NCBI GenBank assembly: GCA_963565915.1
Contig: OY751492.1
Coordinates: 310,001 to 374,000 of the forward strand
Direction of reading: 5' to 3'
Length of the DNA stretch: 64,000 bases
Source of the DNA: Entoloma clypeatum
Lineage: Eukaryota > Basidiomycota > Agaricomycetes > Agaricales > Entolomataceae
Of the stretch, positions 28,483 to 39,560 are shown in pieces. The notes under the pieces were generated by a model that was not told the DNA's origin, searched no databases, and was given only the letters and a program-made list of their open reading frames with translations. Every line of letters begins with the position of its first letter. Within the stretch, counting starts at the first letter, position 1. A program made the translations under genes and the position numbers.

Positions 28483-29345
28483 ATGGCAGAAGCTCCGGCT
28501 GTACAAACAATGGATACATCCAAGATCATCAAGGATTCAAGGACAGATACACCTTTGACGAGTGGTGGAAAGCCACCAAACTATACATCAGGTTCCAAAA
28601 GAGCCTCACAGACGATCAGAAGATTCTTGCGGTGTTATCCCGCATGATGGAAGGGTCCGGCAGACACTGGGCCAGTAACAAGTTAGACGCTCTTGCCGTT
28701 GACAATGAAAACATCACCTGGCTAGGTTTTTCCGATGATATCACCACACAATTCTCCATCGCCAACAAGTCGGTCGCTGCCAAAGCGAGACTCGAAGTCC
28801 TGAAACAAGAGAAATGCACTGTTGATGAATTCTTGGATGAATTTGAAGAACTCTTGAAACTGTCAAACCTTGGCAAAGAAACTGGGAAATACATCCTAGA
28901 GAAGAACGTCAACTGCAGAATCTCTGAACAAGTGGCCAGCGATGGCAAGACGTACACCGATTACGCAAAGGAAATCCGAAACAAGGGACGACAGATGGAA
29001 GGACACGCACTAGTCATCCGAGGTGGCGGCGACATGCGCACCGGATCGGGTACCACTTATGGTGGTCAGGGCAAAGCCATGGAGATCGACAAAGCAGGAG
29101 TAGCCCGTTGCTACAACTGTCAGCGCTTTGGTCATCTGGCTAAAGACTGTAGCACTCCAAAGAAGAAAGATGGTCGCAAGTGTTTCAACTGTGACCAAGA
29201 AGGCCATATCGTGCGCAACTGCCGCAAGCCGAAGAAGAACTCCGGAAGGGTTAGGAAGGTGTCTGAGGAAGATGCCAAGAATGATGAAACCACAATCTTA
29301 GAAGCCGACGAGAAGGATTTTCCCGAAGGGTCCGAACGACGCTAA
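28147..29345 (+). pseudogene. G3 gag
   Basis: The ATG at 28147 (MSYSKQQIYAHF) opens a Gag with a 112-residue N-terminal extension before MAEAPAVQTMDTSKIIKD. A deletion of about 10 bases near 28535, relative to G2 and G4, shifts the frame. The remainder is readable in the next frame through FLDEFEELLKLSNLG and the knuckles CYNCQRFGHLAKDC and CFNCDQEGHIVRNC to the stop at 29343-29345. A 4-base loss at the end extends the tail by a few residues compared with G4. Confidence 0.87.
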
Positions 29346-29385
29346 GTCGCGACCCTTATATATTAAACGGACTTGCTTGCCTTGT

Positions 29386-32300
29386 ATGACTGCAGACAAT
29401 AGAACCTATGTCATCCCTGCCAAGCGAGCCGCTGCGTCGACTAAGATTGTGAAGGGAGATAAACCTCCGAAAAGACGAGAAATCAGGCTGTTAGCGCAGC
29501 TCAAAACACAACGAGGACCAAAGGTTATCTGACCTGAGGTTGACAGCGGATGTGAACGCACATGCATCCATCCCAGAATAGTATGCAAACAGAACCTCCC
29601 CACGCGAGGAATACCACCCATAGCAATTCTAAATGCGGATGGATCACCAAATCGACAACAGAAAGCGAGCCAACTTGCCGAAGTCAAACTGGATTTGGGA
29701 GCACATCAGGAAACCATGGAAGCAATGGTACTGGACATTGGGAGAATGGACATGCTCTTGGGACATGACTGGTTGGTACACCACAACCCCACAATCAATT
29801 GGACAACCGGCGCGGTAACATTTAACCGGTGCCCAACAACATGTCGAACCAAACACTCGGATTTTAGGATTAACCTTAATGGTCGCAAACACCGGGTTCG
29901 CATGGTTGAGGTGCGTGACAAAGATGCACCCAAAAAGTCGGATCAGAAATGGAAGCCTGGAGACCCTATCTTGGAAGCTGTCACTCCCACACCACCTCCC
30001 ACAACCAAACGACCCTCATATGTTGAACGATTTGCTCATCTTTTCGAGAAAGAGAACTTTGATAAGATCCCAAAGGAGAGGGAATGGGACCATGGTATCA
30101 AACTTACACCGGACGCACCAAAGGAACTAGGGGGAAATACATATCCTATGACGCAAAAGGAACAAGAGGAATTGGACGCATTCATTGACGAGGGTCTAGC
30201 AACAGGAAAGATCCACCTGTCCAAATCCCCTTATGCCTCCCCTTGCTTCTTCATCAACAAGAAGGATGGCTCCAAACGATTGGTACAAGATTACCGCATG
30301 GTCAATAAATTCACGGTCAAAGACAAGTTCCCACTCCCACGAATATCCGATCTCTTGGACGTACTGAAAGATGCGGTCTACTTCAATAAAATGGACATCA
30401 TGTGGGGCTATAACAACGTCCGGATTAAGGAGGGCAATGAATGGAAAGCTGCCTTCCTCACCAGTCGAGGATTGTTCGAACCATTGGTCATGTTTTTCGG
30501 TCTTTGCAACTCCCCGGGAACGTTCTCTCGAATGATGGCTAGTCTATTCCAGGACCAGATCCGCCGACGTATCTGCGTGATCTACATGGATGACATCGTG
30601 GTTATCGGTAAAACCAAGGAAGAACTCACGTGAAACACTGAAGAAATCCTACAGATCCTATCGGACAATGATTTGTTCCTAAAGGAGAAGAAGTGTTTAT
30701 GGGAAGTAACGAAATGTCCTATATTGGGATATGTGGTGGGTGAGGGACGTGTTGAGATGGAAACTGAGAAGGTGGATACAATTCGAAACTGGCGAGCACC
30801 CACATCAAAAAAGGAAGTTCAGAAGTTCCTTGGATTTGCTAACTTCTATCGACGATTTATTGAAGGGTACTCAAACATTGCAAAGCCTCTCACCACGCTC
30901 ACAGGCGGTACGGCATTTACTTGGGGACCAACAGAGCAGCAAGCTTTTGAAGGTCTCATATGGGCAATTACATCGGCACCAGTCTTGGCATTACCAAAAC
31001 CAGAGGGACAGTTCAGGGTTGAAACCGATGCATCGGGCTATGCAATTGGAGCAGTACTCTCTCAGAAGCAAGACAACAAATGGCACCCCATCATGTTCTT
31101 GTCGCGGACCATGTCCGCGGCCGAACAGAATTACGAGATATACGACAAGGAACTCCTGGCAGTCATGGAAGCATTGAAAGATTGGAGACACTATCTGCTT
31201 GAAGCCAGGGAACGTTTTGAAATCCTGACTGATCACAAGAACCTGGAATATTTCCGTCGTCCTCAGGACCTGAATCAACAACAGCGACACTGGAAAATGA
31301 AGTTACAAGACTATGACTTTGAATTACGGCATGTGCCCGGCAAGACCAATGCGAAAGAGGACATCCTGTCACGCTTACCCTGGTATGAAGCGGAACTCGA
31401 ACCACAGGACAGTGACCAAATGCTCTATTCTTGAAACGGTTGGAATCAGAAGATGTGGTACAAATGGAGATGTTCACGGAGGAACAATTCTTTGAAGGGG
31501 GTGAAACATCTGATTCCATCAAAATTGGAAACGTCATGACCATCGAAAATCCGTGGATCGCACGCATCAAGGGTTCAAACCGCATGGAGACAGAAGTAGC
31601 CCAGGGTCTAAAGAAGAATCCTCATTGGTATCAACAGGAAAACGGCATCACATATGCAGGCAAACGAGTCTATGTCCCGCCAGACCCACAATTACGACAA
31701 GAATTGATGTTTGAGTCACATGATGCACCAGTGGCTGGACATCCAGGACAGTACCGGACACATGAACTCCTCACTCGCATCTACTGGTGGCCTACCATAC
31801 TGCATGATGTGAAGAAGTACGTGAAGGGTTGCGACACTTGTCAACGCAACAAGATTAACCGACAAAAGCGACATGCTCCGCTACATCCCCATGCAGCACC
31901 AAGTCACGCATGGGAAGACATAGGAATCGACGTCGTGGGACCGATACCAGAATCTGATGGAAAAAACGCAATTCTGGTCATCACGGATAGACATTCAAAG
32001 ATGCTTCACCTCATTCCGACAACCGTGGAACTATCGGCTGAAGGATTAGCCAAGATCTATCGGGATCAGATATGGAAGCTTCATGGGATCCCCAAGAAGA
32101 TCATCAGCGATAGGGGACCGCAGTTCGCTGCGAAGTCCATGGAGATACTCTGCCGCATGTTAGGGATCAAGAGGAACCTGTCCACCGCATACCACCCACA
32201 AACTGATGGACAGGCCGAGCGATCGCACCAGGAAACAGAAGCATTCTTACGAAACTTTGTCAACCATCTACAGGATGATTGGGCGGAATGGATCGCAATC

Positions 32301-32975
32301 GCAGAGTTCCAGTACAATGACAAAGAACACCAGGCAACGAAGCACACCCCATTCTACCTCAACTACGGCTTACATCCATGGAGGGGAGAACTCGTGTTAG
32401 AAGATACCAATCCAGCTGCCAACGACTTCTTGAAAAAACTCAAACAGGCACAAGAAGAAGCCAATGCTGCGCTGAAACAAGCACAGGATCAGATGAAGAA
32501 GACAGTTGACACACGGCGAAGTCCGTCTCGGGACTACCACATCGGAGACAAGGTGTGGCTGGAAGGGACTAACATCAGGACCGATCGACCCTCAAAGAAA
32601 CTTGATGCACTCCGACATGGACCATTCAAAGTCCTAGAGAAGAAAGGAGCTAGCGCGTACCTTCTTGATCTTCTGAAGACTTGGAAGATGATTCACCCTG
32701 TGTTCAACGAGACCCTGTTGTCACCATATGAAACTCCGAAGTACGCCATCCAGAAAAAGAAACCAGCCCCTGATCCGATCATCGTCGAAGGACGAGAAGA
32801 GTACCATGTGTCTATGATCCTGGACTCTCAAAAGTTCCACGGAAAGATCCAGTACCTCATCCAGTGGGAAGGATATGGTCCAGAAGAGAATACATGGGAA
32901 CCTCGAGCTAATGTTCAGAACGCTCCAGATTTGATCCGTGATTTCCATCGGCAGAACCCGTCACGTCCACAATAA
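29386..32975 (+). pseudogene. G3 pol
   Basis: ATG at 29386 (MTADNRTYVIPAKR). There is a TGA at 29530-29532 (CGA in G4), a second TGA at 30631-30633 (shared with G4; CGA in G1) and a 10-base deletion near 31427 that shifts the frame (shared with G4). Protease, RT with IYMDD, RNase H, zinc finger, DD35E integrase (SDRGPQFAAKSM, HPQTDGQAERS) and chromodomain ([17 protein letters not shown]) are all recognisable. In the chromodomain the G2 codon CGA (Arg, TCTCGAAAG) is CAA here and TGA in G4, so the same CpG was hit on opposite strands. Confidence 0.92.
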
Positions 32976-33097
32976 AAGACACCCGTCGAAATCAGCAACA
33001 GCATCGACCTCATCAGTCAAAAACCCACCGAGTTCTCCGCTCCGTCTTCAATATAGCTACTCCATTCTTCCTCTATCTCTCCAACATCCTCCACACC

Positions 33098-33460
33098 ATG
33101 TCCACCGCCACCACCACATCCACTGAAACCAACCCCGCCATCACTGCCCTCATGGGTGAAGCCCTCTCCATGAGAGACCAGATCCACGCGCTAGAAGCCT
33201 CGCTCGCCGACATCCTGCATCGACAGATGCACATCCGCCTCCATTCTTTATCCGACCTCCCCGTCGCACCAACCCCCGAAGAAAAACAAATCCTCGGGAA
33301 CTACACCTATACGCTGGTCATTGAAAACCGGCGCATCCGACTAGCCGTCCGGAGTCTCGAGCTCGCCGTCGCCATCAACGAAGAGCTAATAGACGATTGG
33401 AGCCTCAAGGAGAATGGCTCCTGGCCAAACAACGACGATGCCGGAGGATGGGGACAATGA
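33098..33460 (+). CDS. G3 ORF3: conserved small protein of unknown function
   Basis: 120 codons (MSTATTTSTETNPAITALMG), 122 bases after pol and just before the polypurine tract at 33482. Shares with G2 and G4 the core EALSMRDQIHALE, ADILHRQMHIRLH, APTPEEKQILGNYT and ENRRIRLAVRSLELAVAINE. The extreme ends vary (N-terminal Thr/Ser run, C-terminal DDAGGWGQ). The region after pol is where G3 and G4 stop being near-identical, so the ORF3 copies have diverged separately yet kept the frame. No family recognised; likely helical, possibly a coiled coil. Confidence 0.72.
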   Translation: MSTATTTSTETNPAITALMGEALSMRDQIHALEASLADILHRQMHIRLHSLSDLPVAPTPEEKQILGNYTYTLVIENRRIRLAVRSLELAVAINEELIDDWSLKENGSWPNNDDAGGWGQ

Positions 33461-33481
33461 CTCTGTGAGGACACAGAGCTT

Positions 33482-33494
33482 GAGGAGGGGAACA
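33482..33494 (+). other. G3 polypurine tract
   Basis: GAGGAGGGGAACA immediately before the 3' LTR, identical to that of G2. Confidence 0.8.
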
Positions 33495-33882
33495 TGTTAC
33501 GGACTTACTGGTTTGTATGTTACGCACTTTTCCCTTGCATTGTACCTTCGTTATTTCTTTGACTCATCGGACCGCTTATTCATTTACCTTTACTCTACCA
33601 TTCTCCTTTAGTATACTTCGCTCCCGCGCTGACTCGCACTCCGCAGTAGGGATTACTCAGTCCGCAGTCGTCTGACTCACTTTGCACTGCCTTTCCGCAG
33701 TTACTGACTCATCCGCACTGCCTTCCGCAGCTACTGACTCAATCGCTACCGCTCGTAGCCAGTACTATATAAAACCCATGTACCATAGCTACATTCCTTA
33801 GATTTAGCAATCACTTTGCTCTTCGCCTTTCCACTTCCTGCATACTCTGCCCAAACCTTGGAACGGTTTGTTAAGCATAACA
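33495..33882 (+). repeat. G3 3' LTR (388 bp)
   Basis: TGTTACGGACTTACTGG to GCATAACA, followed by the duplication AATAG. Contains AGATTTAGCAA (about 33798-33808), the exact self-priming 11-mer. Confidence 0.93.
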
Positions 33883-33887
33883 AATAG

Positions 33888-34149
33888 TGGTCGTGGAAAA
33901 AACCCTTTTCTATGTCAGAAGTGTATGAGGCACGATTGACATTTCCACATGATGTGTACTAAGCCAATGCCCTCTAGGGACGCTTCATGACAGGTACTTG
34001 TCATAATGACGTTCCCAGGTTCATATGTGAAGAAGTATGACTCAGAACCTAGATCTTGCAATCGGTTCTCCTGTCAACCAGGGTAGAGTGGGCAGGTACT
34101 TGCTGTTGCCAGCGTTCCCAAGTCCCTCTGCTATCCGGGGCCCATAACC
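33888..34149 (-). other. copia-A2 leader and primer site
   Basis: Untranslated leader between the copia-A2 5' LTR and the G3 insertion; it closely matches the leaders of A1 (1602-1870) and A3 (51360-51623). The primer site, read on the minus strand as GGTTATGGGCCC, is 34149-34138. The leader continues beyond G3 at 27298-27196 up to the gag ATG. Confidence 0.8.
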
Positions 34150-34461
34150 TGTTGAAGTTCCACCTGGGTGCTAGCCACAGGCGTACTGAGCAACACAGCT
34201 ACAGTGTGGAAGTACTCTACTTAACCGTTCTAGCCACTTACATGGTTTGGGAGGGTGAGGCTGGTGAGAGCGGTTGAGGCTGATGAGAGCGATGGAGCTG
34301 GTTAAGAGTCAAGAGACAACTTCTTGATATTGACAGTTTCCTGGTCTTATATACTGTACTACTGTTTGTACCAACCAAATAAGTATGTAATCAAGGATAT
34401 GTAAATGGTCACGTGATATAATCTAATCTAATCTAATCTATGTGATGGAAAAGTTTCAACA
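34150..34461 (-). repeat. copia-A2 5' LTR (312 bp)
   Basis: Same ends and length as the 3' LTR at 22089-22400. Followed by ATAAT (34462-34466), after which the copia-B integrase frame resumes. Confidence 0.92.
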
Positions 34462-34466
34462 ATAAT

Positions 34467-35181
34467 GGACAAGGCTCAAGCACTTCGCTTTGATGCATGT
34501 CTGCCCGATTCTTGGTGGGAATTCTGCGTTGATCACGCAGTACACCTTTACAACTGGACTCCATTGAAATGCCATTCATGGAAAACACTGGTAGAAGCCT
34601 TAATACGGGAACAACCGGACATCTCTCACCTGTGTGTGTTAGGATGTGGTGCTTACGTACACTTACCTGAAGACAAAAGGAAGAACAAACTATCGCCCAA
34701 ATCGGAGATGATGATCTTCCTCAGGTATGAACCTGGTCAGAAGGGTTTCAAGTTTATGTGCCTGCCACAACATCAGCTATTTATGGCTGCCACCGCATGG
34801 TTCGATGAGAACCTATTCCCAAAATGTCACAAAGGCAAGATGCCAACGGTTACACATTACCAGGATCCCACCAATATGGGACGGAACGATCCTGAAGGCC
34901 CCTCTGTACCAACAGACCTTCCTTCGGAAGACGGAGATGATTTTGGTATTCCACAACCACATAATCATCCCGAACCCCCCTCCGAGCCTTTGAGCTCACT
35001 GAGTCCACAGCCACTGGCTGAGGATCAAAGACAGGACCATGGAAATCAGCCCTGGACCCCTAGGCCTTACCAGCCAGGGAAGCGCAAGCACATGGAACAA
35101 CCAGAAGATGAACGTGATCGTCTTCCTGGTGACCATCATCCAGGGACTGAGCATCCTAGTCGAATTCGGAAACAAACCTGA
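34467..35181 (+). pseudogene. copia-B integrase, C-terminal part
   Basis: Continues the frame cut at 22083: DKAQALRFDACLPDSWWEF, HAVHLYNWTPLKC, then the conserved GCGAYVHLPEDKRKNKLSPK and LRYEPGQKGFKF. A hydrophilic Pro/Glu/Asp-rich hinge follows before RT. It ends at a stop at 35179-35181. The hinge continues in other frames to 35440, so at least one frameshift lies here. Confidence 0.82.
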
Positions 35182-35439
35182 CGTCCCGGAAATGTTTACG
35201 GTGATATGCCAGCGACAGATGTTCATAATCAAGGACAACGTGAATGGCGGAGAACTGTCAACGAGGATACCTCGAGGGTTCCGTACAGCCCACAAAGACA
35301 GTCGGATCCTGGACCTTCCAACCTGGATCCATCCTCCGGTCCATCAAACACTGACAATGTTGCATCTGATTGAAACAAGGATACGGACACTTCCACCCCT
35401 CAAGGGGATAACGAGGAGTTTGAGGATTACCTCATTCGC

Positions 35440-36300
35440 TTGTGTCGGGAAGGGGGAGTAGAGCTTAAAACATACTTGCTGAAACACGTGGTCCCTGTCA
35501 CAAGCGAACTTCCAAATCAATATAGGGACATTGCACGCATGCCTGAAGTGTTGCAGAAGGAATGGAAACACACTTGCCAAGAGGAACTAGAGGCCCTCAA
35601 CAAGCGCAAAGTCTTTGAGTTGGTCGACCTACCAAAAGGTCGTAAAGTGAGCATCAACTTCTATGAATTATTCTCCCCAGTCATCCGGTACGAAACCATT
35701 CAAATTATTCTCACCTTAGCTGCGCTTGAGAACTGGGTGATCTTGGCACTTGATGTCAAATCGGCTTTTCTCTATGGGAAGCTTGATGAACAAATTTATA
35801 TGAAGCAGCCCAAAGGCTTTGTGGTGAAAGGAAGTGAACACATGGTGTTGCGCTTATTATGAGCCATCTATGGACTTAAACAGGCAGCACGAGCCTGGTG
35901 GATTGAATTGGTCCAATCGATGAAAACGCTCGGATTTGTCTGCATCTTCTCGGACAGCAGAGTATTCATCCACACAGACAAAAAGACAGGTGACTTGGTC
36001 ATCGCCCTGATCTACATCGACAACTCCCTATTCACAGGTCCCAATCAGCACCTGGCCCAGAAGAAGAAAGCTGAGTTTATCAAAATCTGGGATTGCCAAG
36101 ACCTATGTCACGCAAAAGAATTCCTTGGCATGACTATTCGCCAGGAAGGTCGTACAATCAAAGTCGACCAAGTAGCGTACCTGAAAAAGGTTCTTGAGCG
36201 CTTCGGCATGACAAATGCCAAGCCGGCCCCTACTCCACTACCCATGGGGTATTACCCAGTACCAAACCAGGGGGAGTCGAACCCAGAAATTCGATTCTGA
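35440..36300 (+). pseudogene. copia-B reverse transcriptase
   Basis: RT from WKHTCQEELEALNKRKVFELV. About 30-40 residues are deleted near 35650 (LPKGRKV runs straight into ELFSPVIRYETIQI). A TGA at 35860-35862 stands before AIYGLKQAARAWW. The frame then continues to TPLPMGYYPVPNQ. The catalytic motif is YIDN (36013-36024) instead of YVDD, so the second active-site Asp is lost, a change explained by CpG-to-CpA. RNase H is missing: the coding sequence ends at about 36300, joined to the last 12 bases of the 3' LTR. Confidence 0.84.
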
Positions 36301-36312
36301 ACACCTTCAATA

Positions 36313-36500
36313 CCTTGACCTGAATCTCAGGTCCGGTTTTGGTTTGGACCGGGTTCGTGGGATTCAGAACTGGACCGTGGCCAGTCTAGGTCTGACTGTC
36401 AATTGACGGTTGAATGTGGATGGACTGACAATATATGACTATACAGTCAAATGTTCAGTCAGACTCCAATCTCAGACTCACAGGTTTTTTGTTTTGGCAA
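36313..36500. repeat. SINE-like body, right flank of copia-B
   Basis: Starts with the CCTTG target duplication and contains CTGAATCTCAGGTCCGGTTTTGG-like and GGACTGACAATAT strings resembling the bodies at 5280-5583 and 17245-17480. With 18340-18470 it forms one SINE-like unit split by copia-B. Confidence 0.45.
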
Positions 36501-36589
36501 AAACATGAAAGGTTTTCAAATGATTGTATTATAAGTGTATAGGAATAATTTTTATTATAAAATCAGACTTATAATTATCTAGTTTATGT

Positions 36590-36850
36590 TAGAATTGGAT
36601 ATCAGGAGGCCATTTGGCACGAAGGGAGGCTATTGGGAATGAGAGGACACTGTGGAATGAGAGGAGCCCATTGGGCACAAAGGGATGCCATTTGGCATGT
36701 GTTGGGAATAAAGGAGGCTGTTTGGTGCGAAGAGATGTCATTGGGCATGAAGGGAGGTTGTTTGAAGCTAGAGGATGCCGTTGGAAATGGGAGGAGCATG
36801 TTTGGTGCAAAGGGAGGCCACGGAGTCGTCGGATGCAGAGAGGCAGATAA
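36590..36850. repeat. GGCCATTTGGCACGAAGGGA minisatellite-like array
   Basis: About ten degenerate units of 20-24 bases, such as GCCATTTGGCACGAAGGGAG, CCATTGGGCACAAAGGGATG and GTTTGGTGCAAAGGGAGG. Related in plan to the GGCCGTTGGGC arrays but with AAGGGA in place of GAGTGG. Confidence 0.55.
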
Positions 36851-37740
36851 GATGTCGGAGGCAGCGGATATGATTGGAGGATGTTGGAGATGGTGGAATA
36901 GAAAGGAAAGGAAAAGTGAAAAGTGAAAGTAGTTGCCCTTACAAGGGCAACCTTATGATCCAACAACTCCAAAGTGCTCCAAAGCGACTCTGATGTCGGA
37001 TGACTTGCAAGGGAAATCCAAAGTTAAATTAGACTCTACAAAGTACAAAATGAGGCATACCTTGCAAGGGAGAAAGTTCTGAGGATTCCCTTGCAAGCTA
37101 GGCAGCTATCTAGATGACAAGAATTGGAAATGAGAAGAGGAATGTTGAAATATGACAAAGATCTGGAGCAGGGATGGGAATGGAATATGTAAATCGGAAG
37201 CATGCATGTGGTGGTATAAATCATCGCTTCAATGTGCACTCCGACATGGAGTATGGTCGGAGGTGTTGAAAGAAAGATGGAAAAGAAAAGAAATGTCAAC
37301 CTAGTCAGTAGGGATGATATATCAAATCCTAATACCTTAGCATGACCATGTTGCATCCACAGCATTAATCACAGGTAGCTGGATGATATATCAGACATGA
37401 TATATCACACTGATGCTCATGTGATTGATTCATGCTTCCGTCTGTCTTTTTACCATGCTCCCGCCCTTGCTCAATTTGGTTTCTTTTCAGGCCCATTCTA
37501 TCAAGTTATTTTTGGTTTGGCATGCTGATCACCTAGATCTTGGCACATTTGGATCATTTGCCCCATCGTGTTGCATGTGTTGTACTGGGACTGATGAAAA
37601 AAAACACAGATGTTTATTTTGTAGCACTAAAATTTACACCAGGTTCACCCATCTTCATGTATTCCCCCCCTGACACACTTCTCTCCATAATTCCGTGAAT
37701 AGCCAAAAAAAAAAACATAAAATTTTGAAATTGGAGCGCC
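36851..37740. other. Non-coding, no recognised gene
   Basis: The motif CTTGCAAGGG or CTTACAAGGG recurs at about 36938, 37008, 37060 and 37090. An A run lies at 37706-37716. No domain recognised on either strand. Confidence 0.45.
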
Positions 37741-38089
37741 AGAACATACAACATGGCTACTGCACCCCCATGCCCCCCATGCCCATGCTCCACCCCATGC
37801 CCACGTTGGTCCACCCAGCCCCCGCCCCACACCTGTTCGGAGCCCCGTGTGCCCATTCAAATGCGGCGATGAAACACCACGCTTTCCACCAATTGTTGAT
37901 CACCAACAGGGCATGCACTGTAAGTTGAACCTGTTGGTTGACAACAGTCAGTGGTGATCCAAGGTCCTGAGCCTCCCAGGAGCTTGTGAACCCATCCTTG
38001 CCCCCACCCCCATCCCCTCTCTGTTTCCAGTGGTCATCTGTTCAGCATGATGTTTGGTTGAGCCAAACATTGATGTTGATACTTTTATC
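37741..38089. other. C-rich non-coding sequence
   Basis: Contains CCCCCATGCCC units at 37765-37800. The opposing open frames reflect base composition. No gene recognised. Confidence 0.4.
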
Positions 38090-38690
38090 CCCCCTACTCA
38101 TGCCCAACGGCCCCTACATGCGTCGACTCATGCCCACTCTTGTCGACTCATGCCCAACAGCCCCCCCTCGTGCATAACAGTCCCCCTTCTCTCCCAACTG
38201 TCCCCAGTCCTGCCTAACAGCCCCTACTCGCGTCGACTCGTGCCCAACAGCCCCCCCTTCGCACCCAACAGCCCCTACTCACATTGACTCACGCCCACTT
38301 GTGTCAACTCACGCCCAACGGCATCCAATGGCCCCCCCTTTGCGCCCAACAGTCCCCACTCATGCCCAACAGTCCCTCGTCGTGCCTAACAGCCCCCCTT
38401 CATGCCAAACGGCGTCCACTCGTGCCCAACGGCCCCTACTTGCGTCGACTCACACCCACTCACACCCACTTATGTCATCATGCCCAACGGTGTCCAATGG
38501 CCCCCCTTCATGCCCAATGGCCCCCCCTCGGTGCCCAACGGTCCCCTGTTGCACCTAACGACCCCCCTTTGCGCCCAACGGCGTCCACTTGTGCCCAACG
38601 GCCCCCACTCGTGTCGACTCACGCCCAACGGCCCCACTCACACCCTCTTGCCTAATGGCCCTGACCATTCCCCACCCTCCCATACTCACC
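38090..38690. repeat. CCCAACGGCC minisatellite, array 2
   Basis: The largest plus-strand array: units of about 20-30 bases of the form GCGTCGACTCATGCCCAACGGCCCC, with many variants. The three overlapping open frames seen across it are translations of the repeat unit in different phases. Confidence 0.72.
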
Positions 38691-39558
38691 CACTGCCACC
38701 ACCTACCCATCCACCAAATGGCGCGGGAGGCGAAGGCAGTGGCTAGAGAAGGGGAGGTGGGCTGGGAGGTCCACGACAGGGTGGGTGTAGTACATGAGAG
38801 CACTGGGACGTGACATGGCATGCAGACAGGCTGTGTAGCACCAAGGGTGTCTACCCTTGTGTGCTGTCCCACGGATATTCCATACCCCCACATACCCTTG
38901 AAAGGCCTCACCTGTAGGTGAAGGTTTTCCTTACCCTTGACGAGGGGGTACAGTTTTTCAAGGGTAGGGGTACAGGTACAGATTTTTTACCTGCGGGTTA
39001 CCCCTGTCCATCACTAATCAAAACTTCCTTCCACCTCCCACCTCCTTTCCCTCATGCCTCCCACTTATTATAGGCCTCAATAGTCAATACCTTACTCCTA
39101 GAAGAGGTGCTATAGACTATGGGTAAGCTCCCTCACCCTCCTGGGGCCTCCCTGTACATAATACTGAACTACCACCTCCCCCTCTCTTATCTAGCATCTT
39201 ATATAATGTTGTAGATACTTGTACATAGCTTTCAAAATGTAGTATGGTGTAATATAATACATTTTGAGACTCCCTCTTGGCCTGGAAGTGATGATATAAG
39301 CAAAAAAGCGAACAAAAGTGAGGGGAAAAGGAGGAGCACATATCCCCTCATGGGATTCTGATGTCCCCACCCCATCGCATTTTTCCCCACTTCATTGCAT
39401 TATATACTATGGTCTAGGAACACATGTTGGGGGGGTATAGCATTGGAGAAACCAAGTGTAATTAGCAGAAATGGGCTTGTATGAGTATGGGTATCTACAC
39501 ATAGTTAGATGACCTAGGATTGTCAGGGCAGGTGTTCCCAGAGGTAACCATATGTATA
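38691..39558. other. Non-coding, no recognised gene
   Basis: Includes a short region (38900-39010) with repeated TACCCTTGA/AGGGGTACAGG strings and a C/T-rich stretch around 39030-39190. No coding or RNA gene could be supported. Confidence 0.45.
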
Positions 39559-39560
39559 TA

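Larger units (their letters stand above)
27304..33882 (+). mobile_element. Ty3/gypsy chromovirus G3, inserted in the copia-A2 leader
   Basis: A 6579-bp element with 388-bp LTRs flanked by AATAG (27299-27303 and 33883-33887). Copia-A3 keeps the empty site (AGGAATAGTGGTCG near 51355-51367). It has the same plan as G2 but gag carries a 10-base deletion, and pol carries two CGA-to-TGA stops and a 10-base deletion. ORF3 is open. The upstream half of its 5' LTR matches its own 3' LTR, while the downstream half, leader and pol match G4, so the element is mosaic. Not autonomous. Confidence 0.94.
22089..34461 (-). mobile_element. Ty1/copia element copia-A2, interrupted by gypsy G3
   Basis: Read on the minus strand: 5' LTR (34461-34150), primer site (34149-34138), leader interrupted by G3 (33882-27304), gag (ATG at 27195), protease, integrase, RT, RNase H ending at 22470, polypurine tract (22407-22401), 3' LTR (22400-22089). 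Target duplication ATAAT lies at 22084-22088 and 34462-34466. Deleting the insertion rejoins the copia-B integrase codons. The two 312-bp LTRs differ at a few positions. Many stops and frameshifts are present, so it is inactive. Confidence 0.93.
18471..36312 (+). mobile_element. Ty1/copia element copia-B, host of the nested insertions
   Basis: The 5' LTR is 18471-18831. Then follow a half-tRNA primer site, an extra ORF, gag-protease, integrase (interrupted at 22083), and after copia-A2 the rest of integrase (from 34467) and RT up to about 36300. RNase H and all but the last 12 bases of the 3' LTR (ACACCTTCAATA, 36301-36312) are deleted. CCTTG flanks both ends (18466-18470 and 36313-36317), proving the two halves are one element. 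It is a different family from copia-A: LTR and protein sequences are clearly diverged. Several frameshifts and stops make it inactive. Confidence 0.9.

Noticed and set aside
31431..32975. Separate integrase gene starting at 31431
   Set aside because: It is the pol frame continuing after a 10-base deletion relative to G2; the apparent start is a TTG codon created at the break.
38090..38690. CRISPR-like array
   Set aside because: Units are degenerate and contiguous, with no unique spacers of constant length; the genome is eukaryotic.
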